From: UTCHB3 sp964531325
GTDB taxonomy: Bacteria > Bacteroidota > Ignavibacteria > Ignavibacteriales > Ignavibacteriaceae
Length of the DNA: 64,000 nucleotides
Direction: 5' to 3'
Assembly (NCBI GenBank): GCA_964531325.1
Contig: CAZHCW010000018.1
Coordinates: 1-64,000, forward strand
Part shown: positions 16,336-25,397 of the stretch, piece after piece
Position numbering within the stretch: position 1 is the stretch's first letter
How the letters are laid out: every line of letters starts with the position of its first letter
Position numbers and translations under genes: made by a program
Notes under the pieces: model-generated
Told to the model about the DNA's origin: nothing
The model's input: the letters and a program-made list of their open reading frames with translations, nothing else
Database searches by the model: none

Positions 16336-18129
16336 ATGAATCACATCAGAAACTTCTGTATAATTGCACACATTGACCATGGTAAAAGTACCATAGCCGA
16401 CAGATTGCTCGAAACCACCGGCACGGTAAGCGATCGTGAAGCCAAAGCTCAAATCCTCGACAGTATGGACCTGGAAAGAGAACGCGGTATTACAATTAAA
16501 TCGCACGCAATACAGATGGAATATAAGGCTAACGACGGTTTTAATTATGTCTTAAATCTGATTGATACTCCGGGGCATGTCGATTTCACTTATGAAGTTT
16601 CCAGATCCCTTGCTGCATGTGAAGGTGCACTCCTGATAGTTGATGCATCTCAGGGAGTTGAAGCCCAGACAATATCAAATCTCTATCTGGCAATAGGTTC
16701 GGGACTTGAAATAATCCCCGTTCTCAACAAAATTGATCTTCCCGGTGCCGAGCCGGAAAGGATCGCTCAACAGGTGATCGATCTTCTCGGTTGCAACAAA
16801 GAGGATTTGATCTATGCGAGTGCGAAGGCAAAAATTGGTATCAAAGAAATTCTCGAAGCCGTTGTCGCTAAGATTCCCCCTCCAAAAGGTGATCCGGATA
16901 AACCGCTTCAGGCATTGATCTTCGACTCCGTTTTTGATCCTTATCGTGGTGCTATCGCCTATGTTAGAGTGATGAATGGTGTGATCAAAGAAAAAGAGAA
17001 AATGCGCTTTTTCGCCCACGACAAAGAATATATCGCTGAAGAAGTGGGTACACTGCGTCTCGGTAAAATCCGTACCGGACAGATAACTGCCGGTAGTGTT
17101 GGCTACATTGTTGGTGGAATTAAAGATGTTAAAGATACCAAAGTGGGTGATACAATCACACATGCCAAAGGCGGAGCCACCGATCCCCTCCCGGGTTATC
17201 AGGAGATAAAACCGATGGTATATAGCGGTCTTTATCCCACTAACACGGAAGATTTTGAAGACCTGAGGGATGCTCTCGACAAATATATTTTAAATGATGC
17301 ATCACTTATATATGAACCTGAAACCTCTGTTGCTCTCGGGTTTGGATTCAGATGTGGCTTCTTGGGCCTCCTCCACATGGAGATTGTTCAGGAAAGACTT
17401 TTCAGAGAGTTTGACCAGGCAATTATCACCACGCTCCCCAATGTGGAATATGTGGTTTATAAACGAAACGGCGAAAAAGTTATTGTCGATAACCCCGATC
17501 ACATGCCTCCTGTCGGAGATATTGATCTCATCGAAGAACCGTATGTAAAAGCACAGATTGTTACCCCAAGTGAATATGTTGGCGGTATCATGAAACTTGC
17601 CATGGATAAAAGGGGAATTTATAAAAATACGACATACATCGATCCCACAAGAGCCGATTTAAGTTTTGAGTTTCCACTTGCTGAAATCATTTTTGATTTC
17701 TACGACAAATTAAAGTCAATTTCCAGAGGTTATGCATCCTTCGATTATGAGTTAATCGGCTATCAGGAATCAGACTTGATAAAGCTTGATATTCTCTTGA
17801 ATGCAGAGCCTGTTGATGCTCTATCGATGATTGTGCACCGCTCGAAATCTTACGACTGGGGCAGAAAAGTCTGTGACAAACTAAAAGACCTGATCCCAAG
17901 ACAATTATTTGAGATTTCGATTCAAGCTGCTATTGGAAGCAAAGTAATCTCCCGTTCCACAGTAAAAGCGATGCGTAAAAATGTTATTGCCAAGTGTTAC
18001 GGTGGCGACATTTCCCGTAAGAGAAAACTCTTAGAGAAACAAAAAGAAGGTAAGAAGCGGATGAAACAGGTAGGCAATGTTGAAATACCTCAGGAAGCTT
18101 TCCTCGCCGTTTTACAGATTGAAGATTGA
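16336..18129 (+). CDS. lepA: Elongation factor 4 (LepA)
   Basis: A 597-residue translational GTPase of normal length for EF4, which back-translocates or remodels stalled ribosomes at the cytoplasmic side. G motifs are intact: G1 AHIDHGKST near residue 11, the RGITIKS switch, G3 DTPGHVDF, G4 NKID and G5 SAK. Domain II follows, then the LepA-specific C-terminal domain (IGSKVISRSTVKAMRKNV, then the basic CYGGDISRKRKLLEKQK end). CGGAG stands just before the ATG. It overlaps the signal peptidase gene by TTGA; the lepA-lepB pairing is classic and fits the historical name leader peptidase operon. Confidence 0.97.
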   Translation: MNHIRNFCIIAHIDHGKSTIADRLLETTGTVSDREAKAQILDSMDLERERGITIKSHAIQMEYKANDGFNYVLNLIDTPGHVDFTYEVSRSLAACEGALLIVDASQGVEAQTISNLYLAIGSGLEIIPVLNKIDLPGAEPERIAQQVIDLLGCNKEDLIYASAKAKIGIKEILEAVVAKIPPPKGDPDKPLQALIFDSVFDPYRGAIAYVRVMNGVIKEKEKMRFFAHDKEYIAEEVGTLRLGKIRTGQITAGSVGYIVGGIKDVKDTKVGDTITHAKGGATDPLPGYQEIKPMVYSGLYPTNTEDFEDLRDALDKYILNDASLIYEPETSVALGFGFRCGFLGLLHMEIVQERLFREFDQAIITTLPNVEYVVYKRNGEKVIVDNPDHMPPVGDIDLIEEPYVKAQIVTPSEYVGGIMKLAMDKRGIYKNTTYIDPTRADLSFEFPLAEIIFDFYDKLKSISRGYASFDYELIGYQESDLIKLDILLNAEPVDALSMIVHRSKSYDWGRKVCDKLKDLIPRQLFEISIQAAIGSKVISRSTVKAMRKNVIAKCYGGDISRKRKLLEKQKEGKKRMKQVGNVEIPQEAFLAVLQIED

Positions 18130-18971
18130 AAATATCAGATCGAAAATTTTACGGAAGACTGTTCTTTGTAATAGCAGTTGTTTTTCTTCTGATTATATCG
18201 GTACGCCTCTTCATAATCTCAACTTACAAAATAACCACCAACTCAATGGAGGCCACCCTTGAACCGGGTGATTTTATAGTAGTTTACAAGTTTGGATATA
18301 CACGACAGGAACCCGTTTATATCCCCCTTACCAACCTCTCTCTCCCCTTTACAACCTGGGGTGGCTCAGCCAAACCGGAAAAAAACTCGGTGATCGTCTT
18401 CAAATTTCCTGAAGGAAAAAAGGATGACAGATTAAATCCCGTGTATGTTAAAAGACTAATAGCTCTTCCCGGAGATACAATCAAAATTGTTTCGGGTGAA
18501 GTTTTTGTGAATGGTGTGAAACAACCCCGACCACCTCTGATGAGGCAATCAAAAATAAAATCGAAAGATGACGGCAGTTCACAGATATTTCCCGGTGATG
18601 ACGACTGGAACGAAGACAACTATGGACCACTCTACATTCCCAAAAAAGGTGATACCATTGAAGTCAACCTGGCGAATTATTCTCAATGGGAGGATATAAT
18701 TAAAAAGGAGCAGGGAGACACTTCTTTAACGGTTTCAGGGCATAAATTCCTCTTAAACGGGAAAGAAATAAATAGTTATATTGTACAAACTGATTATTAT
18801 TTTGTAATGGGCGACAACCGTGACAATAGCCTCGACAGCCGGTTTTGGGGATATGTCCCCTATGATTATATCATCGGTGAAGTATCTTTTATTTATTGGT
18901 CAGTTGATCCTTTCTCAACAGGTTCGTTTCCACAAATCAAATTCAACAGGTTCTTTAAAACGATAAACTAA
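18126..18971 (+). CDS. lepB: Signal peptidase I (LepB)
   Basis: A 281-residue S26 peptidase that removes signal peptides on the outer face of the cytoplasmic membrane. It has one N-terminal membrane helix (FFVIAVVFLLIISVRLFII), the catalytic Ser40 in TNSMEATL, the catalytic Lys108 in YVKRLIALPGD and the box E motif MGDNRDNSLDSRFWGYVP near residue 230. An inserted beta-domain between boxes D and E is long, as in Bacteroidota enzymes. The start codon is a TTG that overlaps the lepA stop; no better start exists in frame. Many of the exported proteins in this window would depend on it. Confidence 0.95.
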   Translation: MKISDRKFYGRLFFVIAVVFLLIISVRLFIISTYKITTNSMEATLEPGDFIVVYKFGYTRQEPVYIPLTNLSLPFTTWGGSAKPEKNSVIVFKFPEGKKDDRLNPVYVKRLIALPGDTIKIVSGEVFVNGVKQPRPPLMRQSKIKSKDDGSSQIFPGDDDWNEDNYGPLYIPKKGDTIEVNLANYSQWEDIIKKEQGDTSLTVSGHKFLLNGKEINSYIVQTDYYFVMGDNRDNSLDSRFWGYVPYDYIIGEVSFIYWSVDPFSTGSFPQIKFNRFFKTIN

Positions 18972-18980
18972 GGTTTTATC

Positions 18981-21023
18981 ATGAAAAATCTCCTCCTGCT
19001 CATCGCTCTTGTTATTATTTTACCATCCAGCCTCTCAGCTCAGGATAATTATATGGTGTTCCTGAAAAACAAAGGCTTCACCGGTGAATTCTCACACGGA
19101 AGTTTCCTGTGGTCATTGGCTGGCTCTACTCTCTCGAGCGAAAGCATCAACAGACGAATAAAACACCTCGGTGAAAAATACTACCTTTCGGAGCAGGATA
19201 TCCCCGTCTCCGCAGAATATATAGCAAAACTTGAATTGACAGGCGCCAAAATTCGCTGGAATCTAAAATGGTTCGATTGTATTTCTGTTACCGCCGATGC
19301 TACAACTCTTGATAAAATAAAAAAACTTGATTTTGTCAGTTATGTACGCCCCGTCATAAAAATTAAAGTCCCACTTGAATTTAGAAATCCCTTAAATCCC
19401 ATTGAAGATGATGCCCTGGCTTCCCTCTCCGGAAAGGCTACTACTCCTGACTTTATACCTAATACCTCATACTTTATACCTGATAATTATTCAGAGTCAG
19501 ACCAAAAACTTTACGGCGGGTCTTACACACAGTATAAGATTTCGGATGTACCCGAAGTTAACAGAATGGGTGCTACCGGGAAAGGTGTGAGGATTGGTGT
19601 TCTCGATTCGGGTTTTGACTGGCAAAAACATGAAGCTCTCAAAACGAGAAAGGTTATCGCTGAATACGACTTTGTAAAAAAAGATAAAGTAACTGCCAAC
19701 CAGGAGGGTGACCCTGCCGGCCAACATGGTCATGGTACATTCTGTTTTTCGGTCTGTGGTGGATTCTTCGAAGGAAAACTTGTTGGTCCTTCTCACGATG
19801 CATCCTTTGTTCTGGCAAAAACCGAAACCACTGAATTTGAAAGAATGGTTGAAGAAGATAACTATGCCGCTGCAATTCAATGGATGGACAGTATTGGCGT
19901 GGATATCACTACCAGTTCACTCGGCTACACTGTTTTTGATGATGCCACCTACAGATATGAAGACCTGACCGGAAATACTGCAATCTGTACAAAAGCGATC
20001 AATTATGCATTTTCAAAAGGTATTTTAACTTTTACTGCAGCAGGGAATTCTGCAAATGACCCCTGGTTTTATGTTTCAACCCCCGGCGATGGATATGAAG
20101 CTTTGGCAATTGGGGCAGTTACAAAAAATCGTGAAATTGCAGACTTTTCTTCAGGTGGCCCCACTGCCGATGGAAGGATTAAACCTGATTTTTCTGCCGC
20201 AGGGGTTTCAGTTTTTGGTGCACTTGCATCCTCAAAAAACAAATTTGAAAGATCAAACGGTACTTCAGCCGCAACTCCTATAGCGGCCGGGATAGGTGGA
20301 CAACTACTCTCACTCTTTCCACATCTGAAAAACACTCAGGCAAGATTTATCCTGCGCTATACCTCTGATCAAAGAATGATGCCTGATAACCTTTTTGGAT
20401 ATGGCCTCGTTTCAGCTCTCGAAGCCGTAACCTATCCAAATCTTGAAAAGGAGAGGAACGGGACATGGTCGCTGCACAAACGGTTTAGAGACAAAGTAAG
20501 AGCTAAAAGTGTTTATCTGGTTTACAAAACGGGATATGGCAAAACTGATCGTATCCAGATGAATCAACTTGAGGATCAACACTATAAAGTGAATCTTCCA
20601 AAAGTGGCAGACAAAGAGGCATTTGAGTTTTGGTTTGATGCGGGTGAATCAACTAATGGTGTAAATTTCCCTTCAACCGGTAGAAAATATTATACCCTTC
20701 CCGACAACGAAAATGTTTATACATCAGTTCCGACAAAAATTAACCTCAATAAATTTGCGAAAGAAAAAGCAGTAAAATTTACAGGGGTGAATCCAAGAAT
20801 TTATGTCAAATTTAAAAGCGGTGCAAAATCAACCGTCGTGGTAATCAAAGATATCGCAGGAAATATTGTTTCCTCAATCCCGGTTGCTGATCTTCACTAT
20901 GACAACAGAATTATCTGGGATGGTAAAAACTTTTCCGGAAAACGGGTACCTGTTGGAATTTATTCCTCAACAGTAATGATTGATGGAAGACCGGGCGGAA
21001 AACAGATATTTTTTAGAAGGTGA
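18981..21023 (+). CDS. Secreted subtilisin-like serine peptidase (S8)
   Basis: A 680-residue exported peptidase, nine bases after lepB and probably in its transcript. Parts: signal peptide (NLLLLIALVIILPSSLSAQ), an inhibitor-like propeptide (about 25-130), the S8 domain (about 170-490) and a C-terminal beta-domain (about 600-680). The catalytic triad is D209 in VLDSGFD, H249 in GQHGHGTFC and S429 in NGTSAATP. The tail (VVVIKDIAGNIVSS...VPVGIYSSTVMIDG) resembles the FlgD-like/T9SS sorting fold, ending in IFFRR. Residues around 157-170 are coded by a low-complexity stretch of ATACCT-like units (19449-19490) between propeptide and catalytic domain. Confidence 0.9.
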   Translation: MKNLLLLIALVIILPSSLSAQDNYMVFLKNKGFTGEFSHGSFLWSLAGSTLSSESINRRIKHLGEKYYLSEQDIPVSAEYIAKLELTGAKIRWNLKWFDCISVTADATTLDKIKKLDFVSYVRPVIKIKVPLEFRNPLNPIEDDALASLSGKATTPDFIPNTSYFIPDNYSESDQKLYGGSYTQYKISDVPEVNRMGATGKGVRIGVLDSGFDWQKHEALKTRKVIAEYDFVKKDKVTANQEGDPAGQHGHGTFCFSVCGGFFEGKLVGPSHDASFVLAKTETTEFERMVEEDNYAAAIQWMDSIGVDITTSSLGYTVFDDATYRYEDLTGNTAICTKAINYAFSKGILTFTAAGNSANDPWFYVSTPGDGYEALAIGAVTKNREIADFSSGGPTADGRIKPDFSAAGVSVFGALASSKNKFERSNGTSAATPIAAGIGGQLLSLFPHLKNTQARFILRYTSDQRMMPDNLFGYGLVSALEAVTYPNLEKERNGTWSLHKRFRDKVRAKSVYLVYKTGYGKTDRIQMNQLEDQHYKVNLPKVADKEAFEFWFDAGESTNGVNFPSTGRKYYTLPDNENVYTSVPTKINLNKFAKEKAVKFTGVNPRIYVKFKSGAKSTVVVIKDIAGNIVSSIPVADLHYDNRIIWDGKNFSGKRVPVGIYSSTVMIDGRPGGKQIFFRR

Positions 21024-21043
21024 TTCAGGCAGGATAAAAAAAA

Positions 21044-21134
21044 CCTGAAAGCGTAGTCAATACTTTATCTCAAAGTTGTGGAAGTCTAGAAGTTCAATTA
21101 CTTCATCATTCCCAAATAAGACAGCGCTTTCAGG
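21044..21134. repeat. 91-bp stretch bounded by a perfect 10-bp inverted repeat
   Basis: CCTGAAAGCG at 21044-21053 and CGCTTTCAGG at 21125-21134 are exact reverse complements enclosing about 71 bp. It lies between the subtilase stop and the three-copy direct repeat. It could be a small MITE-like unit or a long-range RNA hairpin; no coding frame is seen. Confidence 0.6.
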
Positions 21135-21146
21135 AAATTATTGGAT

Positions 21147-21298
21147 CAAAGGGACTACTGATAAAGTGTGCCTCCTCTGTTTGTTTTTAAAGATACTAAT
21201 TCAAAGGGACTACTGATAAAGCTTGCCTCCTCTGTTGTTTTTAAAAGTCTGTTTAAAAGGGACTACTGATAAAGATTGCCTCCTTTGTTTGTTTTTGA
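21147..21298. repeat. Three-copy direct repeat (53-55 bp period)
   Basis: Copies begin at 21147, 21202 and 21255. The conserved core of about 45 bp contains AAAGGGACTACTGATAAAG, then TGCCTCC and a CTGTTTGTTTTTA tail; the spacers between cores are only about 10 bp. The set is unlike a CRISPR array because spacers are too short and not of even length. Confidence 0.88.
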
Positions 21299-21408
21299 TA
21301 AATCGAATCAAACTCACAAACCCGAATTCAACTTACAAAATTATTTCATTAATGTCAAGCACATTTAAACTATATTATTGAATAAAATCCGAGGCATCTT
21401 TGAATTCG

Positions 21409-21500
21409 GACCTCACCCCCGGATCCTCTCCTAAAATGAGAGGGGTGGATTACGATTGAAAATAAATCCGCGATAATCCGTTTCATCCGCGTTCTATCCT
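21409..21500. repeat. Dispersed repeat cluster (hairpin and CCGCG type)
   Basis: ACCTCACCCCCGGATC followed by CTCTCC...GAGAGGGG repeats the hairpin family of 1681 and 13301. ATAAATCCGCGATAATCCG and ATCCGCGTTCTATCC repeat the CGGATT/CCGCG family. The rest of the 695-bp spacer up to the WD40 gene holds a short ATTATTGGATTA duplication (21579-21608) and no gene. Confidence 0.7.
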
Positions 21501-21718
21501 CCTGTTTCGTTTTGCAGACGGCAATCGGGACGATTACCACTCCTCACACTTGCGCTAAAAATCCGCGATCTATCAAACATTATTGGATTACTGCATTATT
21601 GGATTATCATGAAGACCTGCGTTTCATCACAACTTTTTCACATTTTAAGATAGTTATTGTTTCTCAAATAAATTATTATTAGATTCCTTACATACAAAAC
21701 TGAAGTTTGGATCTGTAC

Positions 21719-24700
21719 ATGAAAAAGTTATTCTTCTTCGTTATTATTATAATTTCTACCGTATTTCCACAAACCAAACCCGAACTTATCCTTCCCGTTG
21801 GACACAAAAACAAAATAGATGCAGTGAACTTCAGCCCCGATGGGAAATTAATTCTTTCGGCGAGCTGGGACAACACCGCCAAACTGTGGGATGCTAAAAC
21901 AGGGGTACTGCTTCGCAATATTGAGGCTCACCGTGAAGAGGTTGTGGATGCTCAGTTCAGTCCTGACGGTAGCATGTTTTTCACTCTTTCCTGGGATCAA
22001 TCGATAAAAATTTGGGAAACCGTTTCGGGTAAATTGATCCATAATTTTTTCACTGAAGGAGATGCTGTAACGGGAGCTTCATTTAGTCCTGATGGGAAAA
22101 GGCTATTAATTACAGGATATGAAGGGAGGGTGGAAGTAAGGGATTTGGCTTCAGGAAATGTAGTTTTGCCACTGATTGGACATTCAGGATCCATTGAAAC
22201 GGGCAGATACAGCAGAGATGGCAAACTGATAGTAACAATAGCCTGGGATGGAACAGTTAAAGTGTGGGACAGTCAAACAGGTACTCTTAAACACTCACTC
22301 CCTACCGGAAACAACTGGCCTGTGAGTGCAGATTTTAGCTCCGATTCAAAATATTTCTACAGCGCTGCATATAATGGAACCGTAAGGCTTTGGGAAACTT
22401 CAACAGGAAAGATGGTCTCAGAATACAAAGGCATACCCTCTGAACAAAACCTTCCTGTTTTTAGCCCCGACAGCAAAAGTTTTGTCGTGCCTAATGCCGG
22501 TGATTCTGTTAATGTCTTCGAAATAGAAACCGGAACAAACATCGCAACTCTCTATCTCTTTTCCGAAGAACCATGTAATATTTCAGGGGTTCACTATACC
22601 GAAGACGGCTCCAAATTGATGGTCACATTTTTCCAGTCAAATCCGACGATATGGCGCACTGAAGATTATCAATTACTTCATGTGATCTTTAGTATCCAAT
22701 CACTTGTTGGAGCATCAAGCTTCAGTCCGGATGGAAATTCTGCTGTTTTTGCTGACTATAATGGCAAAATTATTACGGTGGATGTTGAAACAGGAGAACA
22801 GTTAACTGATCTGACGGGTAAAACTGTTTCAATAAATTCAGCGAATTTTAATCCTGATGGAGATAAAATAGTTGCCACCTACGATAACGACAGTCTAAAG
22901 ATACTCGATGTTTTAACAGGAAAAGCCCGCAGCATCAACCCGGGTGAGAGTATTGTGTCATGGTTTGCCGGCTTCAGCCCGGATGGTAAAAAGATATTGG
23001 TGCCGGGTCTGGATTATTCTCTTCTTGTAATGGATGTTAATTCGGGTGAAGTAAAAAATCGGGTTGTGGGGAATGAAAATTTTCTGGTTGCTGCAGAATT
23101 TAGTCCTGAGTCTGATAAGGTTGTCTCTGTTACAATGGACTCCTCTGCTTCACTTTGGAATTTAAAAACCAATAAGGAGGAAAAAAATCTGAGTTGCGTA
23201 AGCGGCGACCCCTCATCCGTTGCATTTAGCCCCGATGGGAAAAAGATCGCCATCGCAAGAAGGGACAGCACCACTTCCATAATTGACCTCGCATCCGGAA
23301 AAGTGATTCTTACACTCTTTGGACATGTTTCATTCGTAAATTCTGCCAGATTTAATAAAGCAGGCACCAAAATAGTAACGGCATCTCTCGATCAAACTGT
23401 TAAGGTGTGGGACGCAATCACAGGCAGTGGACTGCTTACTCTTTATGGACATAATTATAGTGTTTTATCCGCTTATTTTGATGATGAAGGTGACAAGATA
23501 ATATCGTTTGGAGAAGATAAACAGGCCATAGTCTGGGATGCAATCTCGGGTGAAATATTGAGTAAAATAAGCCTCAAAGGGATTGGCAAGGATGTAAATT
23601 TTAAGCGGGATATGGTGGTCTCCCATAAAAACAGCCTTCTTACTTTTTATGATCTTACCGATGGTTACGAACTTCTCTCGTTTGCCACATTTGGAACGGA
23701 AGACTGGTTTGTTACTCATCCATCCGGACTTTTTGACGCCTCCCCCGGAGCGATGGAACAGATGTATTATGTTCAAGGCCTCGATATCATCGAATTTAAC
23801 CAGTTGAAAGATAAATACTGGGAGCCGGGGCTTTTCAAAAAAATCATGAATGGTGAACAACTCCGCTCAGTTGAGGCGATCGATAAAGAGATGGAGCTTT
23901 GGCCTGAAGTGAAGGGATTCGAGTTTAGTGGAAATTATGAAAAAGTGAATGTGACGGTCGAAAATAAAGGTGGTGGAATAGGTAAAATCCAGGTACTACT
24001 AAATGGCAAGGAAATGATAGCCGATGCCAGAGGTCCCGAATTGGATGTTTCCCAACGCACGGCTTTGTTAAGTATCGACTTAAAAAACCATCCCTATCTT
24101 ATAAATGGAGAAAACAAAATTGAAATAATCACATGGAACAAAGATGGAAATCTTTCAAGTCCCGGTGATGTTGCTGATTTTCTTTTTGAAAAAGAAAAAC
24201 TTGAGCCGGCAATTTTTATTGTTTCTGTGGGTGTTGGCGATTATACGGGAGATAAATTAGACTTAAAATATGCGGGGAAAGATGCCGGCGACATTTTCAC
24301 CGCTCTGAATGTTGGTGCCCAACATCTCTTTTCGAAGGAGAGAACTTTTTCTTATTTGCTTTCAACAGATAACAAGTCAGGATTGATGCCAACAAAGGTC
24401 AACATCGTAAAAACCTTTAACGAAATAGCTAAAAAAGCGTCTTCAGAAGATGTAATAGTTGTATATCTTGCAGGTCATGGTATGAACCTTGGTGGTGAGG
24501 AGGGTGATCTCCACTATCTCACGCAGGATGCATTTTCTCCAAATCCTGAAGTTTATAAAGATGAATCGGTTAGAAAATCCACCACCATTTCCGGAGTTGA
24601 ACTGATTGAACTTCTTAAAAATGTTGCCGCGTTAAAACAGGTTCTGATAATTGATGCCTGTGCATCGGGCAAATTGGTGGATAACCTCGCCGAGAAACGG

Positions 24701-25369
24701 GATATTTCGAGTTCTGTTATCAAAGCCATGGAAAGGATGAAGGACAGAACAGGTTTGCATATTATCACAGGAAGTGCAGCCGATGCAGTGAGTTACGAAG
24801 CAAGCAAGTATGGTCAGGGTTTGCTTACCTACTCAATTCTTTCAGGGATGCGTGGTCTTGCCCTAAAAGACAACAGATCGGTGGATATCAGCCTGCTTAT
24901 GCAACATGCCCGGGAGATGGTACCCAAACTTGCTGAAGGGATAGGTGGAATTCAGGAGCCGAGGATCTTTTCACCAAAAGGGGCAGAAAGTTTTGATATC
25001 GGAATTCTCGATGACAAAGAAAAATCGATGATTCCCCTCTCGCAGGAGAAAGTAATATTCGTTAACTCGGTATTTATGGATATAACTGAATTGTCTGACC
25101 ACCTGAATCTCGCAGAACAAATCGATGAAAAACTTTCGGCAATTTCTGAAAATGGAAGTGCTAAATTGATCTTTTGGAATGTGAAGAGTTATCCCGGAGC
25201 CAACAAACTTTCAGGAACTTATTCACTGACGGGAGATAATATCGAAATAACTTTCAAAATTTTGCAGGATAAATACACTATAAAATCGTTCACCAAAAAA
25301 GGAACTAAAAGCAAACTGGATATGCTTATAAATGATATTATTGGAGCAGTAGTGGAGAGTATAAGATAA
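21719..25369 (+). CDS. Secreted WD40-repeat protein with caspase-like (C14) domain
   Basis: A 1216-residue protein from the ATG at 21719 (an upstream TTG is out of keeping with the signal peptide KKLFFFVIIIISTVFPQ). I count fourteen WD40-type units between about residues 24 and 630 (FSPDGK...LWDAKTG style), enough for two seven-bladed propellers. A linker beta-domain (about 690-820) leads to a caspase-like peptidase: FIVSVGVGDY, VYLAGHGM with H920, and IIDACASG with C981, then ITGSAADAVSYE. Bacterial metacaspase-like proteins cut after Arg/Lys or Asp and often serve in stress or defence; WD40 parts usually bind protein partners. A last alpha/beta segment (about 1120-1215) resembles TolB/FlgO N-terminal folds. 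Export makes it a periplasmic or surface enzyme. It appears monocistronic. Confidence 0.87.
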   Translation: MKKLFFFVIIIISTVFPQTKPELILPVGHKNKIDAVNFSPDGKLILSASWDNTAKLWDAKTGVLLRNIEAHREEVVDAQFSPDGSMFFTLSWDQSIKIWETVSGKLIHNFFTEGDAVTGASFSPDGKRLLITGYEGRVEVRDLASGNVVLPLIGHSGSIETGRYSRDGKLIVTIAWDGTVKVWDSQTGTLKHSLPTGNNWPVSADFSSDSKYFYSAAYNGTVRLWETSTGKMVSEYKGIPSEQNLPVFSPDSKSFVVPNAGDSVNVFEIETGTNIATLYLFSEEPCNISGVHYTEDGSKLMVTFFQSNPTIWRTEDYQLLHVIFSIQSLVGASSFSPDGNSAVFADYNGKIITVDVETGEQLTDLTGKTVSINSANFNPDGDKIVATYDNDSLKILDVLTGKARSINPGESIVSWFAGFSPDGKKILVPGLDYSLLVMDVNSGEVKNRVVGNENFLVAAEFSPESDKVVSVTMDSSASLWNLKTNKEEKNLSCVSGDPSSVAFSPDGKKIAIARRDSTTSIIDLASGKVILTLFGHVSFVNSARFNKAGTKIVTASLDQTVKVWDAITGSGLLTLYGHNYSVLSAYFDDEGDKIISFGEDKQAIVWDAISGEILSKISLKGIGKDVNFKRDMVVSHKNSLLTFYDLTDGYELLSFATFGTEDWFVTHPSGLFDASPGAMEQMYYVQGLDIIEFNQLKDKYWEPGLFKKIMNGEQLRSVEAIDKEMELWPEVKGFEFSGNYEKVNVTVENKGGGIGKIQVLLNGKEMIADARGPELDVSQRTALLSIDLKNHPYLINGENKIEIITWNKDGNLSSPGDVADFLFEKEKLEPAIFIVSVGVGDYTGDKLDLKYAGKDAGDIFTALNVGAQHLFSKERTFSYLLSTDNKSGLMPTKVNIVKTFNEIAKKASSEDVIVVYLAGHGMNLGGEEGDLHYLTQDAFSPNPEVYKDESVRKSTTISGVELIELLKNVAALKQVLIIDACASGKLVDNLAEKRDISSSVIKAMERMKDRTGLHIITGSAADAVSYEASKYGQGLLTYSILSGMRGLALKDNRSVDISLLMQHAREMVPKLAEGIGGIQEPRIFSPKGAESFDIGILDDKEKSMIPLSQEKVIFVNSVFMDITELSDHLNLAEQIDEKLSAISENGSAKLIFWNVKSYPGANKLSGTYSLTGDNIEITFKILQDKYTIKSFTKKGTKSKLDMLINDIIGAVVESIR

Positions 25370-25397
25370 CTATCTGAAGTTTTCGTCTGTTTAAAGA

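Noticed and set aside
16675..17163. 162-codon minus-strand open frame inside lepA
   Set aside because: lepA is certain here, and the antisense translation has low-quality composition with no family features.
21147..21298. Possible CRISPR array from three regular direct repeats
   Set aside because: Repeat cores are about 45 bp with spacers of only about 10 bp of uneven length, and no cas gene is present.
23465..23860. 131-codon minus-strand open frame
   Set aside because: Antisense to the last WD40 units and linker of the caspase fusion; a shadow of regular repeat codons.
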